64,000 bases of DNA, taken from Bacteroidota bacterium. Lineage in GTDB: Bacteria > Bacteroidota > Bacteroidia > B-17B0 > Aurantibacillaceae. The position numbers and the translations under genes were made by a program. Positions 9,026 through 18,244 of the stretch are shown in pieces; position 1 is the first letter of the stretch, and each line of letters starts with the position of its first letter. Under the pieces are notes generated by a model. It made no database searches and was not told the origin of the DNA. It saw only the letters and a program-made list of their open reading frames with translations. The DNA lies in NCBI GenBank assembly GCA_030681615.1, contig JAUXSA010000195.1, forward strand, positions 1 through 64,000, written 5' to 3'.

Positions 9026-9058
9026 AGCCGGTCTGTTTTTAAATAGCCGGCTTTTTTA
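9026..9058 (+). terminator. Intrinsic terminator after the OmpA-family gene
   Basis: AGCCGG (9026-9031) pairs with CCGGCT (9047-9052) across a 15-base loop and is followed by a run of T. It separates the OmpA-family gene from the convergent SpoIIE gene. Confidence 0.75.
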
Positions 9059-9084
9059 TTTAAATAAAAAGGATTGTTTTGTAC

Positions 9085-9795
9085 TTATATTTTTACACCA
9101 ATGATGCAAACGTCGTCAACCTGCTCTAACTGACCTCTCCAGTTCTCAAAAGCATCTTGTAATTTTTGCTTTTGTTGTTCCATTGGATCATCAACATTAG
9201 AAAGAAGAAACTCGCCCAATTGTTTGTATTTGAATTTTTTTCCTTTTGCGCCGCCAAATTGATCAGCAAAACCGTCTGTGAAGGTATAAACGATATCTCC
9301 TTTTTGAAGATCTATTCTTTGAAGCGTGAAAGGCTTGGTCTCATCGTGATATTTACCAACCGGCATTTTATCTGGTTTGTATTCAATAATTTTTTTATCG
9401 CGCACTAACCAAAGTGGGTTATTTGCAGCAGAAAACTCCAGAACCATATTTTTAAAATCGTATGCACAAAGCACACAATCCATACCATCTTTACTCTCTT
9501 CTTCGCTACCTTCGGGGTTTAGCGAGGCAATAATGCCTTTACGCATGTTATCTAGTATCTCATTTGGATGGATAAGATTTTTTTCGATAATGGATTCGTT
9601 AAGACGGGAAATACCCACCATGCTCATTAAAGCGCCCGGAACACCGTGCCCTGTACAGTCTGCAGTACACAGATAAAAAATCTCGTTTTCGCTTCCTGCA
9701 GGCTTATGCGATTGTGCATAATAAAAATCACCGCTTACAATATCCTTTGGTTTGTATAGGATAAAAAAGTTTTTTGTTTCAGTTGCTGTTTCCAT
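9085..9795 (-). CDS. Stand-alone SpoIIE-type PP2C serine phosphatase domain
   Basis: 236 residues that are almost entirely a SpoIIE/PP2C-like catalytic domain: KPKDIVSGDFYYA, the metal-binding ADCTGHGVPGALMSM, DGMDCVLC, and TDGFADQFGG, ending in DDVCIIGVKI. There is no signal peptide or membrane helix, so it should be cytoplasmic. Such domains dephosphorylate anti-sigma-factor antagonists or other phosphoserine targets. It is 57 bases downstream of the TPR gene 9853-11343, whose last residues are the linker that normally leads straight into this domain in fused proteins, including the paralogue at 31280 in this window. It therefore probably works with the two TPR proteins encoded upstream. 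Confidence 0.9.
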   Translation of the reverse strand: METATETKNFFILYKPKDIVSGDFYYAQSHKPAGSENEIFYLCTADCTGHGVPGALMSMVGISRLNESIIEKNLIHPNEILDNMRKGIIASLNPEGSEEESKDGMDCVLCAYDFKNMVLEFSAANNPLWLVRDKKIIEYKPDKMPVGKYHDETKPFTLQRIDLQKGDIVYTFTDGFADQFGGAKGKKFKYKQLGEFLLSNVDDPMEQQKQKLQDAFENWRGQLEQVDDVCIIGVKI

Positions 9796-9852
9796 GATTC
9801 TAAATTAAGGTTTTTTATTTAATTGTAATAAAAAAATTCAACGGTTAGGTTT

Positions 9853-11343
9853 TTAGTCGCCATCGCGCGTTAAATGCCTTGCCATATATTTTTGGGTTGG
9901 CAATAGCGACTGCTGGATGCGTTTGGCATAATGGATACTGGCTAATATGTCCTTATTTTTTTCTTCAATTAGCTCTTTCTGTTGCTCCGTTTCCTTGTTT
10001 TTAATTTCTATAAGTTGTTTTTGTTTGCGGGTAATGCGCAGGGTTCTAAACATAAATCCGGCAAATACAAACACCAGTATAAGAACACAGGAAACAAGCA
10101 GCAGAACAACGCTTTGTTTTTTACTTTCTGCGGCCGTAACGGCATCTTTTTTTTCTTGCTCTGCTTTGGCTAAGGCTTCTTTTTTTTCGAACTCGTAATT
10201 TAATTCATGTCGCGTTAGTTCTTTTGATTTTTCCTGGTTAAAAAGAGAGTCTGTAATGTTTGTTTGTTTTTTATAGTACTCCAGGGCGTTCTTAAAATCT
10301 TTCTTTGCAAGGTAAAGCTCGCTCAGGCTTTGGCTAAACTCCTTCGTTTGGTCGAGATAACCTATCGCTGTTGAAATTTCCATTCCCTGTAATAAATACT
10401 TTTCTGCTTCGGCATACTTTTTTTGGTCTAAATAAACTTTTCCAATACTACCATATATAGAAGCTACATAATCTTTTGCTCCCAGCTTTTCGCTTATTGT
10501 AAGGGCTTTGTAAAAGTTGTCTAATGCCAATTGGTATTGTTGTTGCTTATAGTTAACGGTCGCCATATTACTAAGAGAGGCGGCCTGGCCAGCTAAATTG
10601 CCAATTGCATCAAATATTTGTAAAGATTCCTGAAAATAAACAAGCGCTTCTTTTAAATTATTTTGAGCCAGGTAGATAGAGCCTATGTTAATGAGGTTAC
10701 CAGCTTCGAGCATCTTGTTTTTTGTTTCTTTATTTATTTTAAGTGCCTTTAACTGATATTCGAGTGCTTTTTTATAATCTTTTTGCTCGTAATAAAGCGC
10801 GCCTATATTTCCCAGGTTCTTTGCCACACCTTGTTGGTCTTTTATTTGTTCTTTTGTTTTTAAAGCTTCCAGGTAAAACTTTAACGCGCTTGGGTGTTGC
10901 CCAAGGGCTTTGTAAATATTGGCAACATCGCCTTGCACAACGGCCTTCATTTTAGTAAGACTTCTTTTTTTGTGTGCCACGGTGTCGCGCTCATTATTCA
11001 GACATATTTCCAATGCCTCTAAATATTCTTTGAGGGCCTGGTTAAAATCGCCTGTTGCAAAATAGGTAGACCCAAGCTGATGATGGCCTTTGCATAAACC
11101 TGATGCCCAGTTTAGTTTTTGGGAAAGTTCAAAAGCCTGTTTTCTTATTATTTCTGCCGAATCATTTTTATAAACCTTTCTTAATTCCCAAACTAAAGAA
11201 TATAAATTAAATATTTTGTTGGTGTCTTCTTTGTTTGTTTTAATCAGGGTTTTTATGGAATCGATATTTCGGCTTTGCGAAAATGTAATGCACGATGTAA
11301 TGCAAATAATGCCCAACAAAAAATATTTATAGGTGTTTATCAT
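9853..11343 (-). CDS. TPR sensor-like membrane protein lacking its output domain (second of pair)
   Basis: 496 residues. There is a signal peptide (cleavage near FSQS), then about eight tetratricopeptide repeats to roughly residue 345 (for example GNIGALYYEQKDYKKALEYQ), a short coiled coil, one membrane helix (about 405-425), and a cytoplasmic coiled coil ending in SIHYAKRIQQSLLPTQKYMA. The TPRs are predicted periplasmic. In related proteins the final segment connects to a SpoIIE phosphatase; here the frame stops at ARHLTRDGD and the phosphatase is a separate gene. The start overlaps the stop of the upstream paralogue by one base (TAATG), so the three genes form an operon. Confidence 0.85.
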   Translation of the reverse strand: MINTYKYFLLGIICITSCITFSQSRNIDSIKTLIKTNKEDTNKIFNLYSLVWELRKVYKNDSAEIIRKQAFELSQKLNWASGLCKGHHQLGSTYFATGDFNQALKEYLEALEICLNNERDTVAHKKRSLTKMKAVVQGDVANIYKALGQHPSALKFYLEALKTKEQIKDQQGVAKNLGNIGALYYEQKDYKKALEYQLKALKINKETKNKMLEAGNLINIGSIYLAQNNLKEALVYFQESLQIFDAIGNLAGQAASLSNMATVNYKQQQYQLALDNFYKALTISEKLGAKDYVASIYGSIGKVYLDQKKYAEAEKYLLQGMEISTAIGYLDQTKEFSQSLSELYLAKKDFKNALEYYKKQTNITDSLFNQEKSKELTRHELNYEFEKKEALAKAEQEKKDAVTAAESKKQSVVLLLVSCVLILVFVFAGFMFRTLRITRKQKQLIEIKNKETEQQKELIEEKNKDILASIHYAKRIQQSLLPTQKYMARHLTRDGD

Positions 11344-12953
11344 TAGCTTTTTAAATGTCGTTCAATATATTTTTCTGTTGGCAATAAACTTTGTTGTATG
11401 CGCCTGGCATAATGTATGCTGTCTAAAATATCTTTGTTCTTTTCCTGTATTGTTGCTTTTTGTTCTTCTGTTTCTTTGTTCTTTATTTCAATTACTCTTT
11501 TTTGTTTACGGGTTATTTGCAACGATCTAAAAACAAACAAACCAAATACAAATACAAGAAACAAAACGCAAGACACTAAGATCAGAACAAATTTTTGTTT
11601 TTTACTTTCCGCTGCCGTTACAGCATCTTTTATTTCTTGTTTTGCCTTTACGGCCGCTTCTTTTTTCTCAAACTCATAATTAATTTCGGATCGGGCAAGG
11701 GCTTTATTTTTTTCATCGTTAAAAAGCGAATCGTCATACAGGGCTAATAATTTATAATGTTCAAATGCTTTTTTATAATCGCCTTTTGCATTATAAAGTT
11801 GGTATAAAAACAGTTCATGATCTTTTTGCAGATCAAGTGTGCCGAGTTGCGTTGAAAGGTCTATTGCTTGTAAAAGATACGCCTCGGCCTGCTTATAGGC
11901 TTTTTGCGCTGTGTAAAGCGAGCCTATATTGCCTAATTTTGTTGCTTTTCCCCTTGCGTCACCTGTTTCCTCATCCATTTTTAATGCCTTTAAATAATAC
12001 TCTAAGGCTTTACTATAAAGTGAGTCTGGTTTATTTTCGGGCGATGCATTCTTAAGGGCGGTTGCCCTGAGTTCGTATAGAAGGCCAATATTACCCAAAC
12101 AATTGGCAACCCCATCTTTTACATTAATTTCCTGGCTTAGTTTTAATGATCTAAAATAATATTCCTGCGCTTTATCATATTCTTTTTTATTCGCATATAT
12201 AACTCCAACATTAGAATAATTCCTGGCAATACCCATCTTATCGCCAATAAACTCTTGTATCTCAAGCGCCCTTAAAAAATATTGTTGCGCTTTTTCGTTA
12301 TCGCCATGATTGGCGTATGCAGCGCCGAGGTTGCCATAGGTAGCGGCAATACCCCATTTGTTGTCTAATTCCTCAAACAGTTTTAAAACTTTAAAGTTAT
12401 ATTCTATTGCTTTAGGATGGTTGCCCTGGTTCATATAAACAACACTTATGTTTCCGTAATCTCTGGCAATATATTTCTTTGCTCCTGTTTCCTGGTCAAT
12501 CTTCAACGCCTCTTTATAGCAGGCTAATGCTTTTTGATATTCTCCTTTTATTTTATGAATGAGTCCTATTTTGGTAAGCGCGCCGGCAATGTTCCTTTTA
12601 TCGTTTTGTGCAGTGGCATTTTTAAGCGCCAGATCGTATAAACTAAAAGCCCGGTCGTAATTTTCTTCTACTTCTTCGCAGCTTCCCATATAAAGGCAAG
12701 CCTCTGTTATTCCTCTTTGAAAATTAAGTGCGGTGGCTAAACGAAAAGACTCCTGTAGGTATTTTTTTGCCAATTCGTTGTCCCCGCTTCCATAACTTAT
12801 TCCTAAATTTTTAAGGAGCTTTGCTTTCGAAGTATCCTCTTTTGCTGTTTTAAGTTGGGTTAACAGCGAATCAATAAACTTTTGCTGCGCCACAGATGGC
12901 CCAAAATAAATTAAAACAGAAAACAATAACACATATTTAAAAAGGATATTCAT
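11343..12953 (-). CDS. TPR sensor-like membrane protein lacking its output domain (first of pair)
   Basis: 536 residues, clearly paralogous to the next gene in the operon. It has a signal peptide (cleavage near VAQQ), about nine TPR units with the family pattern GNxGxxYxxxxxYxxAxxYxxxAL, a membrane helix at about residues 450-470 (FVLILVSCVLFLVFVFGLFV), and a C-terminal coiled coil ending in SIHYARRIQQSLLPTEKYIERHLKS. Like its neighbour it stops where the SpoIIE domain would start. Two adjacent copies without output domains could form a heteromeric sensor for the shared phosphatase at 9085. First gene of the operon; a TATATTTG promoter box lies 26 bases upstream of its start. Confidence 0.85.
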   Translation of the reverse strand: MNILFKYVLLFSVLIYFGPSVAQQKFIDSLLTQLKTAKEDTSKAKLLKNLGISYGSGDNELAKKYLQESFRLATALNFQRGITEACLYMGSCEEVEENYDRAFSLYDLALKNATAQNDKRNIAGALTKIGLIHKIKGEYQKALACYKEALKIDQETGAKKYIARDYGNISVVYMNQGNHPKAIEYNFKVLKLFEELDNKWGIAATYGNLGAAYANHGDNEKAQQYFLRALEIQEFIGDKMGIARNYSNVGVIYANKKEYDKAQEYYFRSLKLSQEINVKDGVANCLGNIGLLYELRATALKNASPENKPDSLYSKALEYYLKALKMDEETGDARGKATKLGNIGSLYTAQKAYKQAEAYLLQAIDLSTQLGTLDLQKDHELFLYQLYNAKGDYKKAFEHYKLLALYDDSLFNDEKNKALARSEINYEFEKKEAAVKAKQEIKDAVTAAESKKQKFVLILVSCVLFLVFVFGLFVFRSLQITRKQKRVIEIKNKETEEQKATIQEKNKDILDSIHYARRIQQSLLPTEKYIERHLKS

Positions 12954-12978
12954 TGTTTTGCCATTTAAATAGCTCCTT

Positions 12979-12986
12979 CAAATATA
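12979..12986 (-). promoter_or_regulatory. Bacteroidota -7 box for the TPR/SpoIIE operon
   Basis: The complement reads TATATTTG, a perfect match to TAnnTTTG, 26 bases upstream of the start at 12953. No well-placed TTTG was found further upstream. Confidence 0.45.
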
Positions 12987-13078
12987 AGAAAACGTACTAT
13001 ACAAGCCGGCTTTTTATATAAAGCAAAATACTATAAATCATAGCAATCAACGGCTACTTTGTGTAGTAATTTTACAAC

Positions 13079-14278
13079 ATGCAAAGGCAAATAGCGCATT
13101 TAGATCTGGATAGTTTTTTTGTGTCGGTAGAGCGCCTGAACAACAGCGCTTATATAGGCAAGCCGCTTATTATTGGCGGTGGTAGTAACCGCGGCGTTAT
13201 CTCGTCCTGCAGCTATGAGGCGCGTAAATATGGTCTGCGATCGGCCATGCCTATTAAGCAGGCAAAGATGTTGTGCCCGGAGAATGTGGGGATATATATT
13301 AGTCCCGATATGGACGCGTACTCAAAACATTCAAAAATAGTAACTGAAATAATAGAAAATAAATCACCACTATATGAAAAATCAAGTATCGACGAACACT
13401 ACATCGACCTTACAGGAATGGACAAGTTTTTTAACTGTCTTAAATGGGTCAAAGAACTCAGACAAACCATTATTAGAGAAAGTGGACTCCCCATCTCGTT
13501 TGGTTTGTCGGTTAACAAAACAGTTTCAAAAATAGCAACCGACCAAAGCAAACCCAATGGCGAGTTGTATGTGCCGCAGGAAAACGTTATTCCCTTTTTA
13601 TCGCCTTTAGCTGTAGGTAAAATACCCATGGTGGGTGCAAAAACAGAAGAGCAACTAAAACAATTAGGCATTACTACTATACAAGGTTTGCGACAGGTGC
13701 CAATAGAATTATTGCAAAAGGTATTTGGCAAAAGCGGCGTTTCGCTTTGGGAAAAAGCACACGGTATTGATACCTCGCCGGTGGAACCGTATAGCGAACG
13801 CAAATCCATTAGCAGCGAAATGACCTTTAATAAAGATACCATTGATATTAAAATGCTGGATGAGGTTATTGCCGGTATGGTAGAAGAGGTTTGTTTTCAG
13901 TTGCGCAAAGAAGGAAAAGTGGCGGGCTGTGTAGTTATAAAATTGCGTTACTCTAATTTTGATACGCACACTGTTCAACAAAAGATTTCGCTTACAGCTT
14001 TCGATCATCAAATTGTTTCTATCGCAAAAGCACTTTTTAAAAAGCTTTATGAGAAGCGAATGCTGATCCGTTTAATTGGCGTAAAACTAACCGAGCTTTG
14101 CCAGGGCAACCAGCAAATAAATTTGTTTGATAATACCACAAGTCAAATAAGTTTATACCAAACGTTGGACAAAATTAAAAAACGTTTTGGCGATAATTCG
14201 GTCATGCATTGTCCGGGTTTATTGTTGCATCAAAAAGAGAATCCGAAAAATCCTAAGTCTAAAATTTTAGTTGCTTAA
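13079..14278 (+). CDS. dinB: Y-family DNA polymerase (DinB/Pol IV type)
   Basis: 399 residues. It opens with the catalytic IAHLDLDSFFVSVERL and has the second metal motif SSIDEHYIDLTG; the acidic residues are intact, but H sits where related Bacteroidota enzymes usually have F. Palm, fingers, helix-hairpin-helix (VGKIPMVGAKTEEQL) and little-finger regions follow. Near the C-terminus QINLF is a good beta-clamp binding motif. These enzymes carry out translesion synthesis. The gene is nine bases before dnaE, forming a two-gene mutagenesis-type cassette that in function parallels imuB-dnaE2. Confidence 0.9.
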   Translation: MQRQIAHLDLDSFFVSVERLNNSAYIGKPLIIGGGSNRGVISSCSYEARKYGLRSAMPIKQAKMLCPENVGIYISPDMDAYSKHSKIVTEIIENKSPLYEKSSIDEHYIDLTGMDKFFNCLKWVKELRQTIIRESGLPISFGLSVNKTVSKIATDQSKPNGELYVPQENVIPFLSPLAVGKIPMVGAKTEEQLKQLGITTIQGLRQVPIELLQKVFGKSGVSLWEKAHGIDTSPVEPYSERKSISSEMTFNKDTIDIKMLDEVIAGMVEEVCFQLRKEGKVAGCVVIKLRYSNFDTHTVQQKISLTAFDHQIVSIAKALFKKLYEKRMLIRLIGVKLTELCQGNQQINLFDNTTSQISLYQTLDKIKKRFGDNSVMHCPGLLLHQKENPKNPKSKILVA

Positions 14279-14286
14279 CCTATACC

Positions 14287-17200
14287 ATGTGGCTTAACTG
14301 TCATACTTTCTACAGCCTTAAATACGGCACACTATCTGTTGAGCAATTGCTTCAGCAGGCAGCACAACATGGCGCTGGAACTATTGTCATTACAGATATA
14401 AATAATTCTACCGGCGTTTTAGAAAGTCTTCACCATTGTAAAGAACATAAATTAGATCTTAAGCTCCTTGCGGGTATTGAGTTTCGCGGTAAAGAAGAAT
14501 TTAATTATTTATACACCGGTATTGCCCGGAACCATCACGGCTTTTCTTTCTTAAATGAGTTTTTAACAGAGCATAATTTATCGGGCAAGCCCCTACCCGC
14601 TCAGCCGCCCCAAAGCGAACACGTTTACTGGATCTATCGCTTAAAGAATTTTCCTGTTGATCTAAAAGAGAATGAGTTTGTGGGCGCGGGATTAAATGAT
14701 ACTCTTCGGCTATATAGATACAAAAGTTTAGAAAATAAACTGGTCTTCTTTCATCCTGTTTCTTTTGCGGAGGCAGAACATTTTGAGGTGCACAAACATC
14801 TGCGTGCTATTTCGCTTAATACCCTTATCTCAAAATTAACACCCGAACAACACGCTTTTAACAACGAGTTTTTTATTGATAAGAAGGTTTTAGAAAAGCG
14901 TTTAGAGGGTTATGAATTTCTACTTGAGAATACCGGGACATTAATTTCTAATTGCAGTTTTGACTTTGAATTTAAGGGTAACAAGAATAAAAAGCTGTTC
15001 GCTAAATCCGCAGAAGCCGATACCTGGTTATTAAAACGCCTGGCCTACTCCGGACTTGAAAAACGATACGGAACGGGCGTTCCAAACGCAAAAGCGCGGG
15101 TCGATCATGAGCTAAAAATTATTAATGATATGGGCTTTGCCTCTTACTTTTTAATTACCTGGGATATTATTCGCTTTAGCATGAGTCAAAATATTTATCA
15201 TGTGGGAAGAGGTTCTGGTGCAAATAGTGTGGTGGCTTATTGTTTAAAAATTACAGATGTAGATCCTATAGAATTAGATCTTTATTTCGAACGCTTTCTA
15301 AATCCTGAGCGTTCTGTTCCTCCCGATTTCGATATTGATTATTGTTGGAAAGATCGCGACACGGTTTTGGATTATGTCTTCGAAAAATACGGAGCAAAAC
15401 ACACCGCGCTGCTTGGTACCGTAACCAATTTTAAAGATAGAAGTATGGTGCGCGAATTAGGTAAGGTTTTTGGTTTACCAAAACAACAAATAGAAGCGCT
15501 GGTAAACATGCCGGAAGAAAAAGTAGAAGTCGCTCTAAAAAATAAAGAGTTCGATGAGATCTCTACCATGATATTTAAAATTGGCGCCAGCTTACAACAC
15601 ACTCCAAATTACCGGTCCATTCACGCGGGTGGAATTTTAATTTCCGAATTACCCCTCTCCTATTACACCGCTTTAGATCTTCCACCAAAAGGATACCCAA
15701 CTGTGCAATGGGATATGCATACGGCCGAAGAAATTGGCTTCGAGAAACTGGATATTTTATCGCAACGCGGAATAGGGCATATTAACGATGCAACAAAACT
15801 CATTCTAAAAAACCAAGGAATTGAGTTAGACATTCACGACATAAAAAGATTTAAAGAAGATGCCAAAGTAAAAGAGCATTTAAAGAATGGGGACACGATA
15901 GGATGTTTTTATGTAGAAAGTCCTGCAATGAGAGGTTTGCTTCGGAAGCTAAAATGTGACACTTATATTATGCTTACGGCAGCAAGTTCTATTATCCGAC
16001 CCGGAGTTGCAAGTAGTGGCATGATGAAAGAATTTATACGGCGCTTTCACGATCAGGAAAATATTCAATACGCGCATCCGATTATGAAGGAACAATTGAA
16101 AGAGACTTTTGGGGTGATGATCTACCAGGAAGATGTTCTAAAAATTGGTCACCATTACGGAGGATTAAATTTAGCCGAAGCAGATATGTTGCGCCGATTA
16201 ATGAGCGGCAAGAAAAGGGGAGTGCAACACCTCATCAATATCAAAAAGAATTTCTTTAATAATTGTAAGGCTAAAGGTTATGATGAAAAAGTAAGCGAAA
16301 CTATCTGGTACCAAATGGAAAGTTTTGCGGGCTTTAGTTTTAGCAAAGCACACTCTGCAAGTTATGCTGTAGAAAGCTACCAGAGTTTGTTTTTAAAAGC
16401 ACACTATCCTTTGGAATTCATAGTAGCTGTTATAAACAATTTTGGAGGCTTCTATCGCACCTGGGTTTATATCTATGAAGCAAAGAAGTTAGGGGGCAAT
16501 GTAAATTTACCCTGTGTTAATAACTCTGAGAATTTAACTACGCTTTTGGGTAAGGACATTTATCTGGGTTTTATACACGTAAAAAGCTTGGAGAAAAACA
16601 CCGTGGAAAGAATAATAAAGGAAAGAGAGGAGGGGGGCGTTTATATAGATATTTCAGATCTCATTTCCAGAACCAAGATCAAACTAGAACAATTGTTGAT
16701 ACTAATTAAATCTGGCGCATGCCGTATTTTCGATAATAACAAGAAAACTTTATATTGGAATTCGTACTACATTTTAGGAAAAGAAATGGGTAAGCCAGAG
16801 GCCACATTAAAAATGTTCTCTGAGCCAGCCAAACAATTTTTCCTCCCTAAATTAGCCGGTTCATTTATAGAAGATCTGTTTGATGAACTGGCATTATTTG
16901 GTTTCCCAATTACAAACGACTTCTATAGTTTAATTAAAACCCCTTTCAGGGGCGATCTCTTAACGAAGGCTCTGATAGACCATACAGATAAAACGGTGCG
17001 CCTAATGGGTAATTTTGTGAATGAGAGGGTGGTTTATACCAAGAGGGGAGACCGCATGGCTTTCGGGACTTTTATAGACGCTGTGGGAGACTTTTTTGAT
17101 ACGGTACATTTCCCCGATGTATATTCTAAATACCGCTTTGAAGGAATAGGAATCTATTTAATAAAAGGAAAGATAACGGAGGAGTTTGGTTTCCCTATGC

Positions 17201-17319
17201 TGCAGGTTGAACAAATGGGAAAGGTAAAAATAATGAACCAGGATGATGCAATAGGGTTATTGGAGCGGTCTCCTAATAAAGCTTTTTTGGGTCCGTATAT
17301 TCCGGCTTATACTACCTAA
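14287..17319 (+). CDS. dnaE: Short DNA polymerase III alpha-like subunit, probably translesion (DnaE2-like role)
   Basis: 1010 residues, far shorter than the roughly 1,400 or more typical of replicative DnaE in this phylum. The N-terminal PHP domain is altered: the usual HxH is N4-C5-H6 and the usual TDHG is T36-D37-I38-N39, so metal binding and any PHP proofreading are probably lost. The polymerase core is intact, with D349 and D351 in PDFDIDYCW and the third aspartate in EKLDILSQRG. Finger (GRGSGANSVVAYCL), thumb and helix-hairpin-helix regions follow, and an OB-like segment lies near residues 915-990 (TKRGDRMAFGTF). Coupled to dinB nine bases upstream. A parS site begins immediately after the stop. 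Confidence 0.88.
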   Translation: MWLNCHTFYSLKYGTLSVEQLLQQAAQHGAGTIVITDINNSTGVLESLHHCKEHKLDLKLLAGIEFRGKEEFNYLYTGIARNHHGFSFLNEFLTEHNLSGKPLPAQPPQSEHVYWIYRLKNFPVDLKENEFVGAGLNDTLRLYRYKSLENKLVFFHPVSFAEAEHFEVHKHLRAISLNTLISKLTPEQHAFNNEFFIDKKVLEKRLEGYEFLLENTGTLISNCSFDFEFKGNKNKKLFAKSAEADTWLLKRLAYSGLEKRYGTGVPNAKARVDHELKIINDMGFASYFLITWDIIRFSMSQNIYHVGRGSGANSVVAYCLKITDVDPIELDLYFERFLNPERSVPPDFDIDYCWKDRDTVLDYVFEKYGAKHTALLGTVTNFKDRSMVRELGKVFGLPKQQIEALVNMPEEKVEVALKNKEFDEISTMIFKIGASLQHTPNYRSIHAGGILISELPLSYYTALDLPPKGYPTVQWDMHTAEEIGFEKLDILSQRGIGHINDATKLILKNQGIELDIHDIKRFKEDAKVKEHLKNGDTIGCFYVESPAMRGLLRKLKCDTYIMLTAASSIIRPGVASSGMMKEFIRRFHDQENIQYAHPIMKEQLKETFGVMIYQEDVLKIGHHYGGLNLAEADMLRRLMSGKKRGVQHLINIKKNFFNNCKAKGYDEKVSETIWYQMESFAGFSFSKAHSASYAVESYQSLFLKAHYPLEFIVAVINNFGGFYRTWVYIYEAKKLGGNVNLPCVNNSENLTTLLGKDIYLGFIHVKSLEKNTVERIIKEREEGGVYIDISDLISRTKIKLEQLLILIKSGACRIFDNNKKTLYWNSYYILGKEMGKPEATLKMFSEPAKQFFLPKLAGSFIEDLFDELALFGFPITNDFYSLIKTPFRGDLLTKALIDHTDKTVRLMGNFVNERVVYTKRGDRMAFGTFIDAVGDFFDTVHFPDVYSKYRFEGIGIYLIKGKITEEFGFPMLQVEQMGKVKIMNQDDAIGLLERSPNKAFLGPYIPAYTT

Positions 17320-17335
17320 TGTTCCACGTGAAACA
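17320..17335. other. parS centromere site 1
   Basis: TGTTCCACGTGAAACA, identical to the well-characterised parS sequence bound by ParB/Spo0J. It lies in the gap between the convergent dnaE and methyltransferase genes. Confidence 0.9.
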
Positions 17336-18211
17336 TTAAACTTTTTTAAACACATAAATAACGCTGGAATAATTATCTGGCGCTTTTGCTTTAATGTTAG
17401 ATCTTAAACCCGTAATAAAAGCATTAAGGTATTTGATAGAGCCGGTCTTGTATTTTTCACTAAGCATACTCACATAAAAACTATCAAACTTCATGGGCTT
17501 GGTCTCAACCAAATTAAAATCGAAACGCTTTAAAAGCCTCTCAATAGTTTCCTTGTGGAAATGATAAAGGTGTCGAGGCACATCATAAGCTGCCCAGAAT
17601 TTTTTATAATAATGTGCATCAAAACTGGTATGATTGGGTACGGCAATTATTAAAACACCATTAGGATTAAGCTTAGTTTTAAAGAAGTTTAGGGTATCAT
17701 CAAGGTCGGTTACATGCTCTAAAACATGCCATAAAGTAATAGCATCAAACTTAAGTTCAGGGTTTATTTTAGTCTTATCAGAGAAGACGGTAAGCCCCAT
17801 TCCAGATCCTATTTTGGCGGCACCTTCATCAGGTTCCATTCCAAAAGACTTCCATCCGTTATCTTGGCAAACCTTTAAAAACATTCCGGTGCCACATCCA
17901 TAATCCAATATTGTTCCACGTGAAACATGTTTAGAAACCAACTGGATCTTCTTCTTTAAAGTATAGTTTCTAACGGCATGATATAGCTGAGAGATAATAC
18001 CCTTTTTTGTATTGGAGTGCGAGATGTAGTCTTCGGACTTATAATAGTTTCCTAAAACTTCGTTGGAGGGTCTAGGGTTTGTAAATTCGAAATTACAGCT
18101 CTGGCATACAACGATGGTAAAATCTTCTTTGCTTACTGTAAAATCTTTACAGGTTAAAACAAGCTTAAAAGAAGTAGCATTACAAACAGGACAATTATTA
18201 AGAGTAGTCAT
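17336..18211 (-). CDS. Class I SAM-dependent methyltransferase with N-terminal zinc ribbon
   Basis: 291 residues. The N-terminus has two CxxC pairs (CPVC at 8-11 and CQSC near 36-39), a zinc-ribbon layout typical of Methyltransf_23-type proteins. The SAM-binding motif I is TILDYGCGTGMFL, followed by an acidic residue in GMEPDEGA and the post-motif LWHVLEHVTDLD. Members often modify lipids, glycans or small molecules; the substrate is not predictable. It is downstream of mnmG on the same strand, 33 bases away. A perfect parS site lies inside the coding sequence (17912-17927), and two more flank the gene. Confidence 0.85.
   Translation of the reverse strand: MTTLNNCPVCNATSFKLVLTCKDFTVSKEDFTIVVCQSCNFEFTNPRPSNEVLGNYYKSEDYISHSNTKKGIISQLYHAVRNYTLKKKIQLVSKHVSRGTILDYGCGTGMFLKVCQDNGWKSFGMEPDEGAAKIGSGMGLTVFSDKTKINPELKFDAITLWHVLEHVTDLDDTLNFFKTKLNPNGVLIIAVPNHTSFDAHYYKKFWAAYDVPRHLYHFHKETIERLLKRFDFNLVETKPMKFDSFYVSMLSEKYKTGSIKYLNAFITGLRSNIKAKAPDNYSSVIYVFKKV
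17912..17927. other. parS centromere site 2 (inside the methyltransferase gene)
   Basis: TGTTCCACGTGAAACA, a second perfect copy, within the coding sequence just upstream (in gene orientation) of the SAM-binding motif. Confidence 0.9.
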
Positions 18212-18222
18212 ATATTTAAAAA

Positions 18223-18238
18223 CGTTCCTCGTGAAACA
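18223..18238. other. Degenerate parS-like site 3
   Basis: CGTTCCTCGTGAAACA, two mismatches to the two perfect sites nearby. It lies between mnmG and the methyltransferase. ParB affinity is uncertain. Confidence 0.6.
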
Positions 18239-18244
18239 TAAAAG

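Noticed and set aside
13053-13075. Possible SOS operator before dinB (GTAGTAATTTTAC inverted motif)
   Set aside because: The LexA site of this lineage is unknown, the motif is AT-rich and weak, and there is no second copy to compare.
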